A DNA stretch of 64,000 bases, taken from Ruminococcus sp. (GTDB lineage Bacteria; Bacillota; Clostridia; Oscillospirales; Acutalibacteraceae). The notes below the pieces were generated by a model. The model worked only from the letters and a program-made list of their open reading frames with translations. It was not told the DNA's origin and ran no database searches. A program made the position numbers and the translations under genes. Position 1 is the first letter of the stretch, and the number at the start of each line of letters is the position of its first letter. Positions 8,994 through 18,452 of this stretch are shown here, piece by piece. Location of the stretch: the NCBI GenBank assembly GCA_017416065.1, contig JAFQDM010000018.1, forward strand, positions 24,830 to 88,829, read 5' to 3'.

Positions 8994-10991
8994 TTGCAGA
9001 AAAAACAATCAGGCAAAAAATTATTGATCTATTTGGGAATTCCCATCCTTGTTATTCTGTTTGTTTCTCTTGCATTTAGCATGGGAAGCGAGAAGAAGGC
9101 ATACAAATACTCAGACATCCTGGGCTTCTTTGAAGACGGCCAGGTTGAGAGCTTTGTGGTAGATGCAGGCACGGGTGACCTTAAAATGCAGGTGAAGGAT
9201 GAGGCGATCGCCAAATTCAATGCCTCCAAAAAGGACAACGAAAAAACCGAAGCCACCACCCCTGCAACGGAAATCGTTAAGCCTTCTGCTGACAAAAAGG
9301 ATGACGACGGACTGACGGAGGTCAAGTATACCCTTGCAAGTATAGATATGTTCTATATGGATATTGCAGAGTACATTGAGGAATATAACGCCACTCACGA
9401 CAAGCCCCTTGAGTACGACTACACCCCCGCAAAGGATAATTCCTTTATCCTTGACCTTGTACCCGTAATTCTCCTTGTTGTTGTGGGAGTTGTGTTCTGG
9501 GTGCTCATTATGAAGAAGATGGGCGGCGGAATGGGTGGCAAAGAGTTCCAGTTCGGCAAGGCTAAGTTTAAGGATACAAACGACGAAAAGCGCAAGACCA
9601 CCTTTGAGGACGTGGCAGGTGCTGACGAAGAGAAAGAGGAGCTTGAGGAGATAGTGGAATTCCTCAAGAATCCCGGTAAATATAACGATTTAGGAGCAAA
9701 GATCCCCAAGGGTGTGCTTCTTGTGGGCCCTCCAGGAACAGGTAAGACCCTGCTTGCCCGCGCTGTTGCAGGCGAGGCAGGAGTACCCTTCTTCTCCATC
9801 TCCGGCTCTGATTTTGTAGAGATGTTCGTGGGTGTTGGTGCCTCCCGTGTGCGTGACCTTTTTGAGCACGCAAAGAAGCACTCACCCTGTATCATATTTA
9901 TTGACGAGATCGATGCAGTGGGCAGACAGAGAGGAACGGGCCTTGGCGGCGGACACGACGAGCGCGAGCAGACCTTGAACCAGATGCTGGTAGAGATGGA
10001 CGGCTTTGGCGCAAACGAGGGTGTTATTGTTATTGCAGCCACAAACCGACCCGATATTCTGGATCCTGCGCTCCTTCGTCCCGGCAGATTTGACAGACAG
10101 GTAACCGTTGGTTATCCTGATATTTTAGGCCGAGAGGCTATACTCAAGGTCCACGCAAGAAAGAAGCCCCTGGCTCCTGACGTGCGCCTTAAGACCATCG
10201 CAAAGACCACCGCAGGCTTTACGGGTGCAGACCTTGCAAACCTGCTCAACGAGGCAGCCCTCCTTGCTGCAAGACGCGGCAAAAAGGCCATCACCATGCA
10301 GGAGGTTGAGGAGGCCACAATTAAGGTTGTGGTGGGTACTGAGAAAAAGTCCAAGGTTATGTCTGAAAACGAGAAGAAGCTCACAGCATATCACGAGGCA
10401 GGTCACGCAGTTGCAACCTTTGCCTGCGAGACTCAGGACCCTGTGCATCAGATATCCATCATCCCCACGGGTATGGCAGGAGGCTACACAATGCATCTGC
10501 CCTCTGAGGATAAATCCTACCAGTCCAAAAAGGGTATGGAGGAGGATATCGTGGTGCTTCTGGGCGGTCGTGTGGCAGAGGCTCTGGTGCTTGGAGATAT
10601 CTCCACAGGTGCCTCCAACGATATTGAGCGCGCAACCTCCACAGCCCGTGCCATGGTAACCAAGTACGGTATGTCTGATGCTTTGGGTTGCATCAACTAC
10701 GCATCAGGCGGCACAGAGGTGTTCATCGGCAGAGATATGGGTCAGGTGAAGGACTACTCTGACGAAACTGCGGCTAAGATCGACGCAGAGATCCACCGCA
10801 TTGTGTCCGAGGGATACACTAAGTGTGAGAAGATCCTCTCCTCCAATATGGATAAGCTCCATCAGGTATCTGCTTACCTTATGAAGCACGAGAAAATGTC
10901 CGGCGAGGATTTTGCCGCAATGATGAACGGCACTTTCTCAGAGCCTGCAGAGGTTCCCGAGGAAGAGGAAGCAGACCTTTCTGAAGAATAA
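8994..10991 (+). CDS. ftsH: ATP-dependent zinc metalloprotease FtsH
   Basis: Membrane AAA+ protease that degrades misfolded membrane proteins and regulators. A TTG at 8994 lies eight bases after AGGAG and is the likely start (665 aa); the GTG at 8985 lies within that site. Order: first membrane helix (about 10-27), an extracytoplasmic domain, a second helix (about 150-172), Walker A GPPGTGKT, the second region of homology ([20 protein letters not shown]), and the zinc motif HEAGH at about 467. The C-terminal tail is acidic ([11 protein letters not shown]). Confidence 0.96.
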   Translation: MQKKQSGKKLLIYLGIPILVILFVSLAFSMGSEKKAYKYSDILGFFEDGQVESFVVDAGTGDLKMQVKDEAIAKFNASKKDNEKTEATTPATEIVKPSADKKDDDGLTEVKYTLASIDMFYMDIAEYIEEYNATHDKPLEYDYTPAKDNSFILDLVPVILLVVVGVVFWVLIMKKMGGGMGGKEFQFGKAKFKDTNDEKRKTTFEDVAGADEEKEELEEIVEFLKNPGKYNDLGAKIPKGVLLVGPPGTGKTLLARAVAGEAGVPFFSISGSDFVEMFVGVGASRVRDLFEHAKKHSPCIIFIDEIDAVGRQRGTGLGGGHDEREQTLNQMLVEMDGFGANEGVIVIAATNRPDILDPALLRPGRFDRQVTVGYPDILGREAILKVHARKKPLAPDVRLKTIAKTTAGFTGADLANLLNEAALLAARRGKKAITMQEVEEATIKVVVGTEKKSKVMSENEKKLTAYHEAGHAVATFACETQDPVHQISIIPTGMAGGYTMHLPSEDKSYQSKKGMEEDIVVLLGGRVAEALVLGDISTGASNDIERATSTARAMVTKYGMSDALGCINYASGGTEVFIGRDMGQVKDYSDETAAKIDAEIHRIVSEGYTKCEKILSSNMDKLHQVSAYLMKHEKMSGEDFAAMMNGTFSEPAEVPEEEEADLSEE

Positions 10992-11001
10992 TACTAACCT
11001 G

Positions 11002-11027
11002 AGGCGGAGGGCGGCAGCTTTCCGCCT
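11002..11027 (+). terminator. Possible weak terminator after ftsH
   Basis: AGGCGGA pairs with TCCGCCT around a 12-base loop; the following TTGATTTGTGATTTTT is an imperfect U tract. It may separate ftsH from uvrA or only attenuate. Confidence 0.5.
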
Positions 11028-11073
11028 TGATTTGTGATTTTTGGTGTATGAAAAATGAGAGGAGTGAAATTGT

Positions 11074-13893
11074 ATGAACGAAAAATATCTTTCCGTCAGA
11101 GGTGCAAGAGAGCACAATCTGAAGGAGGTTGACGTGGATATTCCCAGAGACAAGCTGGTTGTTATGACGGGTCTCTCAGGCTCAGGCAAATCTTCTTTGG
11201 CCTTTGATACCATCTACGCTGAGGGTCAGCGCAGGTACGTTGAGTCCTTGTCTTCTTATGCCAGAATGTTTTTGGGTCAGATGGACAAGCCCGACGTAGA
11301 CTCCATAGAGGGGCTTTCTCCTGCAATCTCCATAGATCAGAAGACCACCTCCAAGAATCCCCGTTCAACCGTGGGCACGGTTACGGAGATATACGACTAC
11401 CTTCGTCTTCTTTACGCAAGGCTTGGCGTGCCTCACTGTCCTGTTTGCGGCAGAGAGATAAAGCAGCAGACCGTAGACCAGATAGTGGACAGGGTGCTGG
11501 CTTTGCCTGAGGGCAAGCGGATCCAGGTTATGGCGCCTGTGGTCAGAGCCCGCAAGGGTGAGCACGTAAAAGAGCTGGATTCTGCCCGTAAGGGCGGCTT
11601 TGCAAGGGTCAGGGTGGACAATATAATCTACGACCTGAGCGAGGATATAGTTCTTGAAAAGAATAAAAAACACAGCATTGAGATCATAGTTGACCGACTT
11701 GTTATCAAGGAGAGCATTCGCTCCAGGCTTTCTGACAGCGTGGAGACTGCCTCCAAGCTTGCAGGCGGACTTATTGTTGTGGCGGTTGAGGGGGAGGAGG
11801 ATATCCTCTTTTCTCAGAGCTACGCCTGCCCCGAGCACGGCGCAAGCATAGACGAGCTTTCTCCCAGAATGTTCTCATTTAATGCGCCTCAGGGTGCGTG
11901 CCCCAAGTGCACGGGTCTTGGCGTTTTTATGCGCATTGACCCGGACAAGGTAATTCCCGACAGGGAGAAATCCGTGGCTCAGGGGGGCATCAAGGCAGGC
12001 GGCTGGGCCATGGAGGGCAACACCATTGCCGCCATGTATTACACAGGCCTTGCAGAGCACTACGGCTTCTCTCTGGATACTCCCATCAAGGACCTGCCTT
12101 CAGAGATAGTTGATATACTTCTTTACGGCACAAAGGGAGAGAAGATCCGCCTGGTGAGAAACGGACTTTACGCAGGGGGTGAGTATTACGCTCCTTTTGA
12201 GGGTGTGATAAATAACCTTGAACGTCGCTTCAGCCAGACCTCCAGCAACTGGGTAAAAGAAGAGATAGAGGCATATATGTCTGCAATTCCCTGCGATGAA
12301 TGTGCAGGCAGAAGACTTTCCAAAATGTCCCTTGCGGTAACCGTTGACGGACTGAATATTGCAGAATTCTGCGATATGTCCGTTTCAAAGGCACTTGAGT
12401 TTATGAACAGCCACGAGCTTTCAGAACGGCAGATGCTCATTGGCGGCGCCATTGTTAAGGAAATCAGGGAAAGGCTTGGATTTTTGCAGAGTGTGGGACT
12501 GGGTTACCTGACCCTTTCCCGCAGTGCAGGCACCCTCTCAGGCGGAGAAAGCCAGAGGATCCGCCTTGCAACCCAGATAGGCAGCTCACTTGTGGGTGTG
12601 CTCTATATTCTTGACGAGCCCAGTATTGGTCTGCATCAGAGAGATAACGAGAAGCTCCTTGGTACCCTCAAGCACCTGCGTGACCTGGGTAATACGGTTA
12701 TTGTGGTTGAGCACGACACAGACACCATGCTGGCGGCAGATCACATCATTGATATTGGTCCCGGAGCAGGTGTGCACGGAGGTCAGATAGTGGCAACGGG
12801 TACCGTGCAGGATATTATGAAATGCGAAAAATCCATAACGGGCAAATACTTAAGCGGCGAGCTTGCGGTAGAGGTGCCCAAAAAGCGCAGAAAGGGCAAC
12901 GGCAAGCACCTGAGGGTGGTTGGTGCCTCTCAGAATAACCTTAAGAACATCAACGTCAAAATTCCCCTTGGAGAATTTGTGTGTGTCACCGGTGTTTCGG
13001 GCTCAGGCAAATCCTCACTTGTAAACGAGATACTTTACAAAAGGCTTGCCCGTGAATTAAACGGTGCAAAGACTACCCCCGGCAAGCACAAGGCTCTGGA
13101 GGGAATAGAGCATCTGGATAAGATAATCAGCATAGACCAGAGTCCCATCGGAAGAACTCCCCGTTCAAACCCTGCAACCTACACGGGAATGTTTACGGAT
13201 ATCAGAGATCTTTTTGCCAAGACTCAGGAGGCAAAGCTGAGAGGCTTTGGCTCAGGGCGATTCTCTTTTAACGTTAAGGGTGGCAGGTGCGAGGCCTGCG
13301 AAGGCGGCGGAATCGTTAAGATAGAGATGCACTTCCTGCCTGACGTGTATGTGCCCTGCGATGTTTGCAAGGGCAGAAGATATAACAGAGAGACCCTTGA
13401 GGTCAAGTACAAGGGCAGATCCATTCACGATGTGCTGGAGATGACGGTGGAGGAGGGGCTTGAGTTCTTCTCAAGCATTCCTAAGATCTACCGCAAGCTG
13501 CAGACTCTCTACGACGTAGGCCTGGGCTATATCAAGATCGGCCAGCCTGCAACCACACTCTCAGGCGGTGAGGCACAGAGGGTAAAGCTTGCAACTGAGC
13601 TTTCCAAACGCTCCACGGGCAAGACGGTGTACATCCTTGATGAGCCCACCACAGGTCTGCACTCTGCAGACGTGCACAGGCTCATTGACGTGCTTCAGCA
13701 GCTTGTGGACAAGGGCAACAGCGTGATAGTGATCGAGCACAACCTTGATCTTATCAAGACTGCAGATCACATCATAGACTTAGGTCCCGAGGGCGGCGAC
13801 GGCGGCGGAGAGATACTTGCCGAGGGTACCCCCGAGAAGATTGCAAAGTGCGAGAATTCCTACACGGGAATGTTCCTGAAGGGTCTCCTTTGA
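11074..13893 (+). CDS. uvrA: Excinuclease ABC subunit A
   Basis: 939 residues, full length. The damage-recognition ATPase of nucleotide excision repair has two ABC modules, each with Walker A (GLSGSGKSS near 33; GVSGSGKSS near 645) and a signature motif ([26 protein letters not shown]). The zinc-module cysteines CPVC, CPEH...CPKC and CEAC...CDVC are present. An AGGAG site precedes the ATG. No uvrB or uvrC is present in this window. A strong terminator follows. Confidence 0.97.
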   Translation: MNEKYLSVRGAREHNLKEVDVDIPRDKLVVMTGLSGSGKSSLAFDTIYAEGQRRYVESLSSYARMFLGQMDKPDVDSIEGLSPAISIDQKTTSKNPRSTVGTVTEIYDYLRLLYARLGVPHCPVCGREIKQQTVDQIVDRVLALPEGKRIQVMAPVVRARKGEHVKELDSARKGGFARVRVDNIIYDLSEDIVLEKNKKHSIEIIVDRLVIKESIRSRLSDSVETASKLAGGLIVVAVEGEEDILFSQSYACPEHGASIDELSPRMFSFNAPQGACPKCTGLGVFMRIDPDKVIPDREKSVAQGGIKAGGWAMEGNTIAAMYYTGLAEHYGFSLDTPIKDLPSEIVDILLYGTKGEKIRLVRNGLYAGGEYYAPFEGVINNLERRFSQTSSNWVKEEIEAYMSAIPCDECAGRRLSKMSLAVTVDGLNIAEFCDMSVSKALEFMNSHELSERQMLIGGAIVKEIRERLGFLQSVGLGYLTLSRSAGTLSGGESQRIRLATQIGSSLVGVLYILDEPSIGLHQRDNEKLLGTLKHLRDLGNTVIVVEHDTDTMLAADHIIDIGPGAGVHGGQIVATGTVQDIMKCEKSITGKYLSGELAVEVPKKRRKGNGKHLRVVGASQNNLKNINVKIPLGEFVCVTGVSGSGKSSLVNEILYKRLARELNGAKTTPGKHKALEGIEHLDKIISIDQSPIGRTPRSNPATYTGMFTDIRDLFAKTQEAKLRGFGSGRFSFNVKGGRCEACEGGGIVKIEMHFLPDVYVPCDVCKGRRYNRETLEVKYKGRSIHDVLEMTVEEGLEFFSSIPKIYRKLQTLYDVGLGYIKIGQPATTLSGGEAQRVKLATELSKRSTGKTVYILDEPTTGLHSADVHRLIDVLQQLVDKGNSVIVIEHNLDLIKTADHIIDLGPEGGDGGGEILAEGTPEKIAKCENSYTGMFLKGLL

Positions 13894-13936
13894 GAGTAAA
13901 AAAGCAGAGAAAAAATAAATATTTCAACTTTTTTCG

Positions 13937-13975
13937 GAGAAATTGCATTGTTTTATGCAATTTCTCTTTCTTTTT
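13937..13975 (+). terminator. Strong intrinsic terminator after uvrA
   Basis: GAGAAATTGCAT pairs with ATGCAATTTCTC (12 bp) around a short loop and is followed by TTTCTTTTT. It lies only 25 bases before the start codon of the phage-like cassette. I see no promoter in those 25 bases. Confidence 0.85.
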
Positions 13976-14000
13976 GGGGCAAGGGTGGGAGGTGTAATCT

Positions 14001-16166
14001 ATGATTACAATTCTGAATGGAAAACTTACCATTCCCGAAAGCGAAAGATTCATCGGATTTGCAGGGGATAATCTTGCGCGCACAATTGAATTTCTTCTTT
14101 GCGGTCAAAAGGAAGCAGACCGCATCTACCGTCTCTACCTTACCTTTGACGACGGTACCGTTAATCATTTTGTGCTGCCTTCTGCCGTTACCAAAGACGG
14201 AGTACTCCTTACCTGGGATGTTCAGAAGGGACACATCTTCAAAAGCGGCAACGTTCGCGCTCAGATCAAGGCTTTCTCCGGTACCGGAGTTGTGTATCAC
14301 ACAAGGCCTGACACGTTCATTGTCGGAAACAGCGCCGAGTTTTCCGACTTTTTCGGCACGGAAAATTCAGAGTTTCTTGAGTATGAGGAAATGCTCAATA
14401 ACCTGAAGGCTCAGGTGCAGGAGATATGCACCCTGGCACCTTACATAGGTGAAAACGGCAATTGGTATATCTACGATGCAACCAAGGGTGAATACGTCGA
14501 CAGCGGACGCTCTTCCTATGCAGAGGGTCAGACCATAACGGTGGACCAGACCTACTCACCCAAAAGCGAGAATCCTCAAAGCGGCAAGGCTGTGGCTCAG
14601 GCTGTGGCAGGGGTGAAGCTTTCCGAGGGCTCGGTGGAGCTTAAGCATTTTTCAGATGAACTGCTTATCCCCGAAGACAAGCTTGAGGGAATCTATTGGG
14701 AAAATGAGAATATGCTCTCCGTTATGTCCTATGAATTTCTGGATGAGCTGATGCAGGCAGAATGCGACAAAACAGGCGGCTGGAGCAAGACCGTCTTCCG
14801 CCTCGGATTTATTAGCTCCTTCCCTCAGTACAGCCTTGTGGGCTCAGATGAGTACATAGGAATTACGGATACGGTTTCAGACAAGCTGTTGCTTATTAAC
14901 ATTGCCAAGGGAGAGCTGTATACCTACAAAAAGGGAAGCGGTACAATTGTGAAAACCACCTCTTCTTCAGAGCTTTCCGAAGGCTGTGTGGAGCTTAAGC
15001 ATTTCTCAGAAGAGCTGCTTATCCCCGAAGATAAGCTGGAGGGCATTTATTGGGAGAATGAGAATATGCTCTCCGTTATGTCTTATGAATTGCTCAATGG
15101 GCTGATGCAGGCAGAGTGCGACAAAACAGGCGGCTGGAGCAAGACCGTCTTCCGCCTCAGATTCATAAGTGCCTTTCCTCAGTACAGCCTTGTGGGTTCG
15201 GATGAGTACATTGGAATCACGGACACGGTCTCAGACAACCTTTTGCTTATTAACCTTGTAAGCGGTGAGCTTTTCACTTACAAAAAGGGCAGCTCCTCCA
15301 TAGAAATATCCGCATCATCAGGCGCACAGGTGGACCTTGACTACAACCCCGACAGCGAAAATGCTCAGAGTGGAATTGCGGTGGCTCAGGCGCTGGAAAA
15401 CGCAGAGGCTAAAATAGCGGAAGGCTCAGTGGAGCTTAAGCATTTTTCAGAAGAACTGCTTATCCCCGAAGATAAGCTTGAGGGCATCTATTGGGAGAAT
15501 AAGAATATGCTCTCCGTTATGTCCTTTGAGCTCTTAGACGGATTGTTGCAGACAGAATGTGACGAAACGGGAGGCTGGAGCAAAACCATCTTCCGCCTTA
15601 AGTTTATCTCCGCATTTCCTTATTACGACATTTTGGGTTCAGATGAGTATATAGGAATTACGGATACGGTATCAGACAATCTTTTGCTTATTAACCTTGT
15701 AAGCGGTGAGCTTTTCACCTATGTAAAGGGCAGCAGCTGTATTCTGAGAGCAGGTGCAGAGGCTGAGGCGGACAAGACCTTTGTAAATGCAGGCACCTTT
15801 GCAAGTTACTCTGAGCTTGACAGCTATGATTTCGAAGCAGGCAAGCTGTACTTTTTTGAATTAAACGGTTACTTCCCGAATAATATTGTCAATATCTCCA
15901 ACCCGAGCAATCAGATCAAAGGGTATTTTACCGGTATGTATAATTCGAGTTTGAAGCAACTCTGGTTCAGAATACCATATAGTGATTCTACAACCTATTA
16001 CCTTCACAATATTGGTAACGAGTCAATTGCCACTCACGTTTCTCACACCGATGAATATAACTCGGATAACGGAAACCAGCCCATTTCGGGCAAGGGAGTT
16101 GCACAGGCGCTTTCTCCCATATACAGTATGCTGAGTGGAGTGGAACAGCTCCTTGCAGGAATATAA
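14001..16166 (+). CDS. Phage tail-fibre/baseplate-type protein with triplicated domain
   Basis: 721 residues. The N-terminal 115 or so residues (from MITILNGKLTIPESERF to YHTRPDTFIV) resemble the immunoglobulin-like N-terminal domain of phage baseplate upper/tail-fibre proteins. The fibre linker motif YSPKSENPQSGKAVAQA occurs at about 185, again near 448 (YNPDSENAQSGIAVAQA) and in altered form near 686. Three closely similar repeats of about 116 residues (207-324, 325-440, 472-587) each begin with EGSVELKHFS or a close variant. The C-terminal 130 residues are unrelated to the repeats. The function, probably surface or receptor binding, is inferred from motifs and from the lysin and holin neighbours. 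A GGGAGGTG site precedes the ATG. Confidence 0.7.
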   Translation: MITILNGKLTIPESERFIGFAGDNLARTIEFLLCGQKEADRIYRLYLTFDDGTVNHFVLPSAVTKDGVLLTWDVQKGHIFKSGNVRAQIKAFSGTGVVYHTRPDTFIVGNSAEFSDFFGTENSEFLEYEEMLNNLKAQVQEICTLAPYIGENGNWYIYDATKGEYVDSGRSSYAEGQTITVDQTYSPKSENPQSGKAVAQAVAGVKLSEGSVELKHFSDELLIPEDKLEGIYWENENMLSVMSYEFLDELMQAECDKTGGWSKTVFRLGFISSFPQYSLVGSDEYIGITDTVSDKLLLINIAKGELYTYKKGSGTIVKTTSSSELSEGCVELKHFSEELLIPEDKLEGIYWENENMLSVMSYELLNGLMQAECDKTGGWSKTVFRLRFISAFPQYSLVGSDEYIGITDTVSDNLLLINLVSGELFTYKKGSSSIEISASSGAQVDLDYNPDSENAQSGIAVAQALENAEAKIAEGSVELKHFSEELLIPEDKLEGIYWENKNMLSVMSFELLDGLLQTECDETGGWSKTIFRLKFISAFPYYDILGSDEYIGITDTVSDNLLLINLVSGELFTYVKGSSCILRAGAEAEADKTFVNAGTFASYSELDSYDFEAGKLYFFELNGYFPNNIVNISNPSNQIKGYFTGMYNSSLKQLWFRIPYSDSTTYYLHNIGNESIATHVSHTDEYNSDNGNQPISGKGVAQALSPIYSMLSGVEQLLAGI
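14619..15760 (+). repeat. Three near-identical coding repeats of about 350 bp in the fibre gene
   Basis: Units begin at about 14619, 14973 and 15414. The first two are directly adjacent; the third follows a 96-base spacer that holds another copy of the fibre linker motif. Long stretches are the same at DNA level (around the ELLIPEDKLEGIYWEN and GSDEYIGITDTVSD segments), which suggests recent duplication and possible copy-number change by recombination. Confidence 0.85.
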
Positions 16167-16178
16167 GGGGGTGGTTTT

Positions 16179-16664
16179 GTGAGCATTGCAAATGAGATAA
16201 GCAGGATCAAAAATGCAAAGGAAGTTATAAGGTCAGCAGTTGAAAAGCGAGGTGTCACACTGGAGGACAGTGTGCTTGTGGATTCTTATGCGGCGGTGAT
16301 AGAAAGCGCTCCGTATGCTGTAAAGGGCTCCTTTACTCCCGAGGCGGACACTCAGGTGTTTTCCATCAGCGGTCTGCCCTTTGCTCCAAAGTCGATATAT
16401 TTGGTGAGCAACGAGCTGTACAGCGCAGGGGTGGAAAACGGAGTAATTCTTCTCACAAACGGAGACGGCCTCAGGGGCAGTTGTGTATCCTACGCAGACG
16501 GAACCAGATTGACCTCCTTTATATCAGAGAATTCCTCTTTGGATGTATGGAGTGCAGACGGCTACGAGATCGACCTCTCAAAATCATCCTCGACAATTTC
16601 AGGCTGGGCATTCAAGGCAGGCTACACTTATGAATATTATATAACGGGAGGATTTTCAGAGTGA
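16179..16664 (+). CDS. Phage tail-associated protein, small
   Basis: 161 residues, GTG start after a GGGGGTGG site, 12 bases behind the fibre gene. The N-terminus (SIANEISRIKNAKEVIRSAVEKRGV) is a helical segment of the kind often found in small tail proteins encoded next to phage fibre genes. The rest (from about residue 45) is beta-rich and ends in GWAFKAGYTYEYYITGGFSE. The exact function is unknown to me; assignment rests on position between a fibre gene and a lysin. Confidence 0.55.
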   Translation: MSIANEISRIKNAKEVIRSAVEKRGVTLEDSVLVDSYAAVIESAPYAVKGSFTPEADTQVFSISGLPFAPKSIYLVSNELYSAGVENGVILLTNGDGLRGSCVSYADGTRLTSFISENSSLDVWSADGYEIDLSKSSSTISGWAFKAGYTYEYYITGGFSE

Positions 16665-16828
16665 TCTACTACGCAAAAGACAACAAACTGTTTTGTACTG
16701 AGGTGGCGGTCTCAGACCAAAGCTTTACTCAGATTACGCAGGAAGAATACACCGCGCGGCTGAGTATCGCTGTGAGATCCCGCGAAAAAGGAACTCCCGT
16801 TACAGATTCCCACCTGTGGGAAGACTGA
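16661..16828 (+). CDS. Small phage-type ORF of 55 residues
   Basis: A GTG start at 16661 overlaps the stop of the previous gene as GTGA. A GGGAGG site at 16646-16651 sits nine bases upstream. The product starts MIYYAKDNKLFCTEVAV and ends HLWED. Size and place, between tail-fibre and endolysin genes, are those of the small XkdX-like proteins of Bacillota phages, but I see no diagnostic XkdX motif, so homology is unproven. The 4-base overlap and good site support real translation. Confidence 0.6.
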   Translation: MIYYAKDNKLFCTEVAVSDQSFTQITQEEYTARLSIAVRSREKGTPVTDSHLWED

Positions 16829-16841
16829 AAGGAGGGATAAA

Positions 16842-17801
16842 ATGGCAGAAATAAAATGTATTGACGTTTCCGAATGGCAGGGAAAGGTGGACTTCAAAAA
16901 GGTGAAAGCCGCAGGCTACTCCCATGCGATTCTGCGTGCAGGGTTTGGTCGATCAAGCTCTCAGGTGGATGCAGAGTTTGAGCGTAACTACAAGAACGCT
17001 AAGGCGGCAGGAGTAAAGCTGGGCGTCTATTGGTACGCCTACGCGGTGGATAAGGCAGATGCCGTAAAAGAGGCGAAGGCGTGCCTTGAGGTAATAAAAG
17101 GTAAGGTGCTGGAGCTTCCCGTGTTCTACGATATGGAAGAAAGCTCTATGAAAAGCCTGGGCAAAACAGCCCTTACCGCCATGGCGACCGCTTTTTGTGA
17201 AGAGATCAAAAAGGGCGGATTTGCCTGCGGTGTTTACGGCAATCCCGACTGGTTTACAAACTATCTTGATTATAAAACCCTCAGATCAAAATATCCCATC
17301 TGGCTTGCACAGTATTACAAAGAAGCTCAGCTTGAGTGCGACGTCTGGCAGTATACCTCAGAGGGTAAGGTGAACGGCATCTCAGGCAATGTAGACCTTA
17401 ATATCATCTACAACGAGGAGATCATCCAAGAGGAAAAGACCGCAAAGCCGAAAGGTCCTGCTCCTAATGCAGAGCTTAAAACGGGCGATGGGGGAATTGG
17501 AGTGCTGTGCTTTAAGTACCTTGTGCAGATTGCAGATGATATGGGTCTGCTTCAGTACGGAATGACCCTTGGAAACAATAAGTATTCCAAAGGTACACAA
17601 AACGCGGTGAAGGCTCTGCAAACGCAGATGGGACTTAAATCTACGGGTACGGCAGATGAAAGCTTTGTCAATAAGCTATACAAGCTCATAACCGAGAACT
17701 ACCCTCTTGCAGGGGATGCAAACGGTGACGGCAAGGTGGATGTAAGGGATGCAACAGAGATACAGAAGCTGGTTGCAGGAATTGAGGCGGCAGATGAATA
17801 A
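16842..17801 (+). CDS. GH25 endolysin with a C-terminal dockerin repeat
   Basis: 319 residues with no signal peptide, as expected for a holin-dependent lysin. Residues 1-200 form a GH25 muramidase: D8 in CIDVSEWQG and the D97-x-E99 pair in FYDMEES are the catalytic acids, and the domain closes with QYTSEGKVNGISGNVDLNI. Residues about 210-285 look like a peptidoglycan-binding helical domain (NKYSKGTQNAVKALQ). Residues 291-314 (GDANGDGKVDVRDATEIQK and following) are one calcium-binding dockerin repeat, very like those in the secreted dockerin proteins elsewhere in this window; a normal type I dockerin has two. The gene overlaps the holin start by eight bases. Confidence 0.88.
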   Translation: MAEIKCIDVSEWQGKVDFKKVKAAGYSHAILRAGFGRSSSQVDAEFERNYKNAKAAGVKLGVYWYAYAVDKADAVKEAKACLEVIKGKVLELPVFYDMEESSMKSLGKTALTAMATAFCEEIKKGGFACGVYGNPDWFTNYLDYKTLRSKYPIWLAQYYKEAQLECDVWQYTSEGKVNGISGNVDLNIIYNEEIIQEEKTAKPKGPAPNAELKTGDGGIGVLCFKYLVQIADDMGLLQYGMTLGNNKYSKGTQNAVKALQTQMGLKSTGTADESFVNKLYKLITENYPLAGDANGDGKVDVRDATEIQKLVAGIEAADE

Positions 17802-18288
17802 ATTTATTTTGGCATTTGGCGAAAACTACTCAACCCTGAAGATATATGTTACTTCAGCTATTGCGGCTGCAGGAGGCTTTGTTGCAAAGGCCTTGGGGGG
17901 AATAGACCCCCTGCTTACTACCCTTGTGACTCTTATCATCCTTGACTACGTGACGGGATTTATAAGAGCCATCTACAAAAAGGAGCTCTCAAGCTCCAAA
18001 GGCTTCAGAGGAATTATTAAGAAGGTTTTTATCCTGCTTACTGTGGGGCTTTCCGTAAGCCTGCAGAACGTGGTCCCTCAGGGAATACCCCTCAGAGAGA
18101 TCACCGTGCTGTTTTTTATCTCAAACGAGGGGATATCTATCCTTGAGAACACGGCAGGAATAATCCCACTTCCCAAAAAACTGCGCTCAGTGCTTGCGCT
18201 TATAGAGGAAAAGTCGCAAGAGCTCTCAGAGAATGAGGCAGAAAACTCCGATATCGAATCATCGAAGCAGGCAGAAGAACAGGGATAA
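17794..18288 (+). CDS. Phage holin (holin 4 / TcdE-like family)
   Basis: 164 residues from the ATG at 17794, which has a GAGG six bases upstream and overlaps the lysin stop as ATGAATAA. Three or four membrane segments lie at roughly 16-36, 38-58, 76-95 and 102-120. The family marks DYVTGFIRAIYKKELSSSKG, GIIKK and ISNEGISILEN are present. The C-terminal tail is charged and Glu-rich. The holin would release the signal-less lysin across the membrane; related holins (TcdE) also release toxins in Clostridioides. A strong terminator follows. Confidence 0.88.
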   Translation: MNKFILAFGENYSTLKIYVTSAIAAAGGFVAKALGGIDPLLTTLVTLIILDYVTGFIRAIYKKELSSSKGFRGIIKKVFILLTVGLSVSLQNVVPQGIPLREITVLFFISNEGISILENTAGIIPLPKKLRSVLALIEEKSQELSENEAENSDIESSKQAEEQG

Positions 18289-18316
18289 AACGTGATAATT
18301 AACTGACTTAAATAAA

Positions 18317-18360
18317 GAATGGCAGTTTCCGCATATGGGGACTGCCATTCCTTGATTTTT
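18317..18360 (+). terminator. Terminator after the holin gene
   Basis: GAATGGCAGT (18317-18326) pairs with ACTGCCATTC (18341-18350), followed by CTTGATTTTT. It closes the phage-like cassette; the thyX -35 element overlaps its tail. Confidence 0.85.
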
Positions 18361-18380
18361 GTGTAATAGTGTGATATAAT
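18352..18380 (+). promoter_or_regulatory. Promoter for the thyX operon
   Basis: TTGATT at 18352-18357, a 17-base spacer and TATAAT at 18375-18380. It shows that the dTMP/folate gene group is transcribed separately from the phage-like cassette. Confidence 0.7.
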
Positions 18381-18452
18381 GCATCTAATAATGGATAAGT
18401 GTGTAAATTCAAGGATAGCATATATATAAACCCACAAGAAGGAGAGATATCT

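Noticed and set aside
14001-18288. Complete prophage or tailocin
   Set aside because: No sheath, tube, tape-measure, capsid, portal, terminase or integrase genes are present on either side; core genes uvrA and thyX flank directly.
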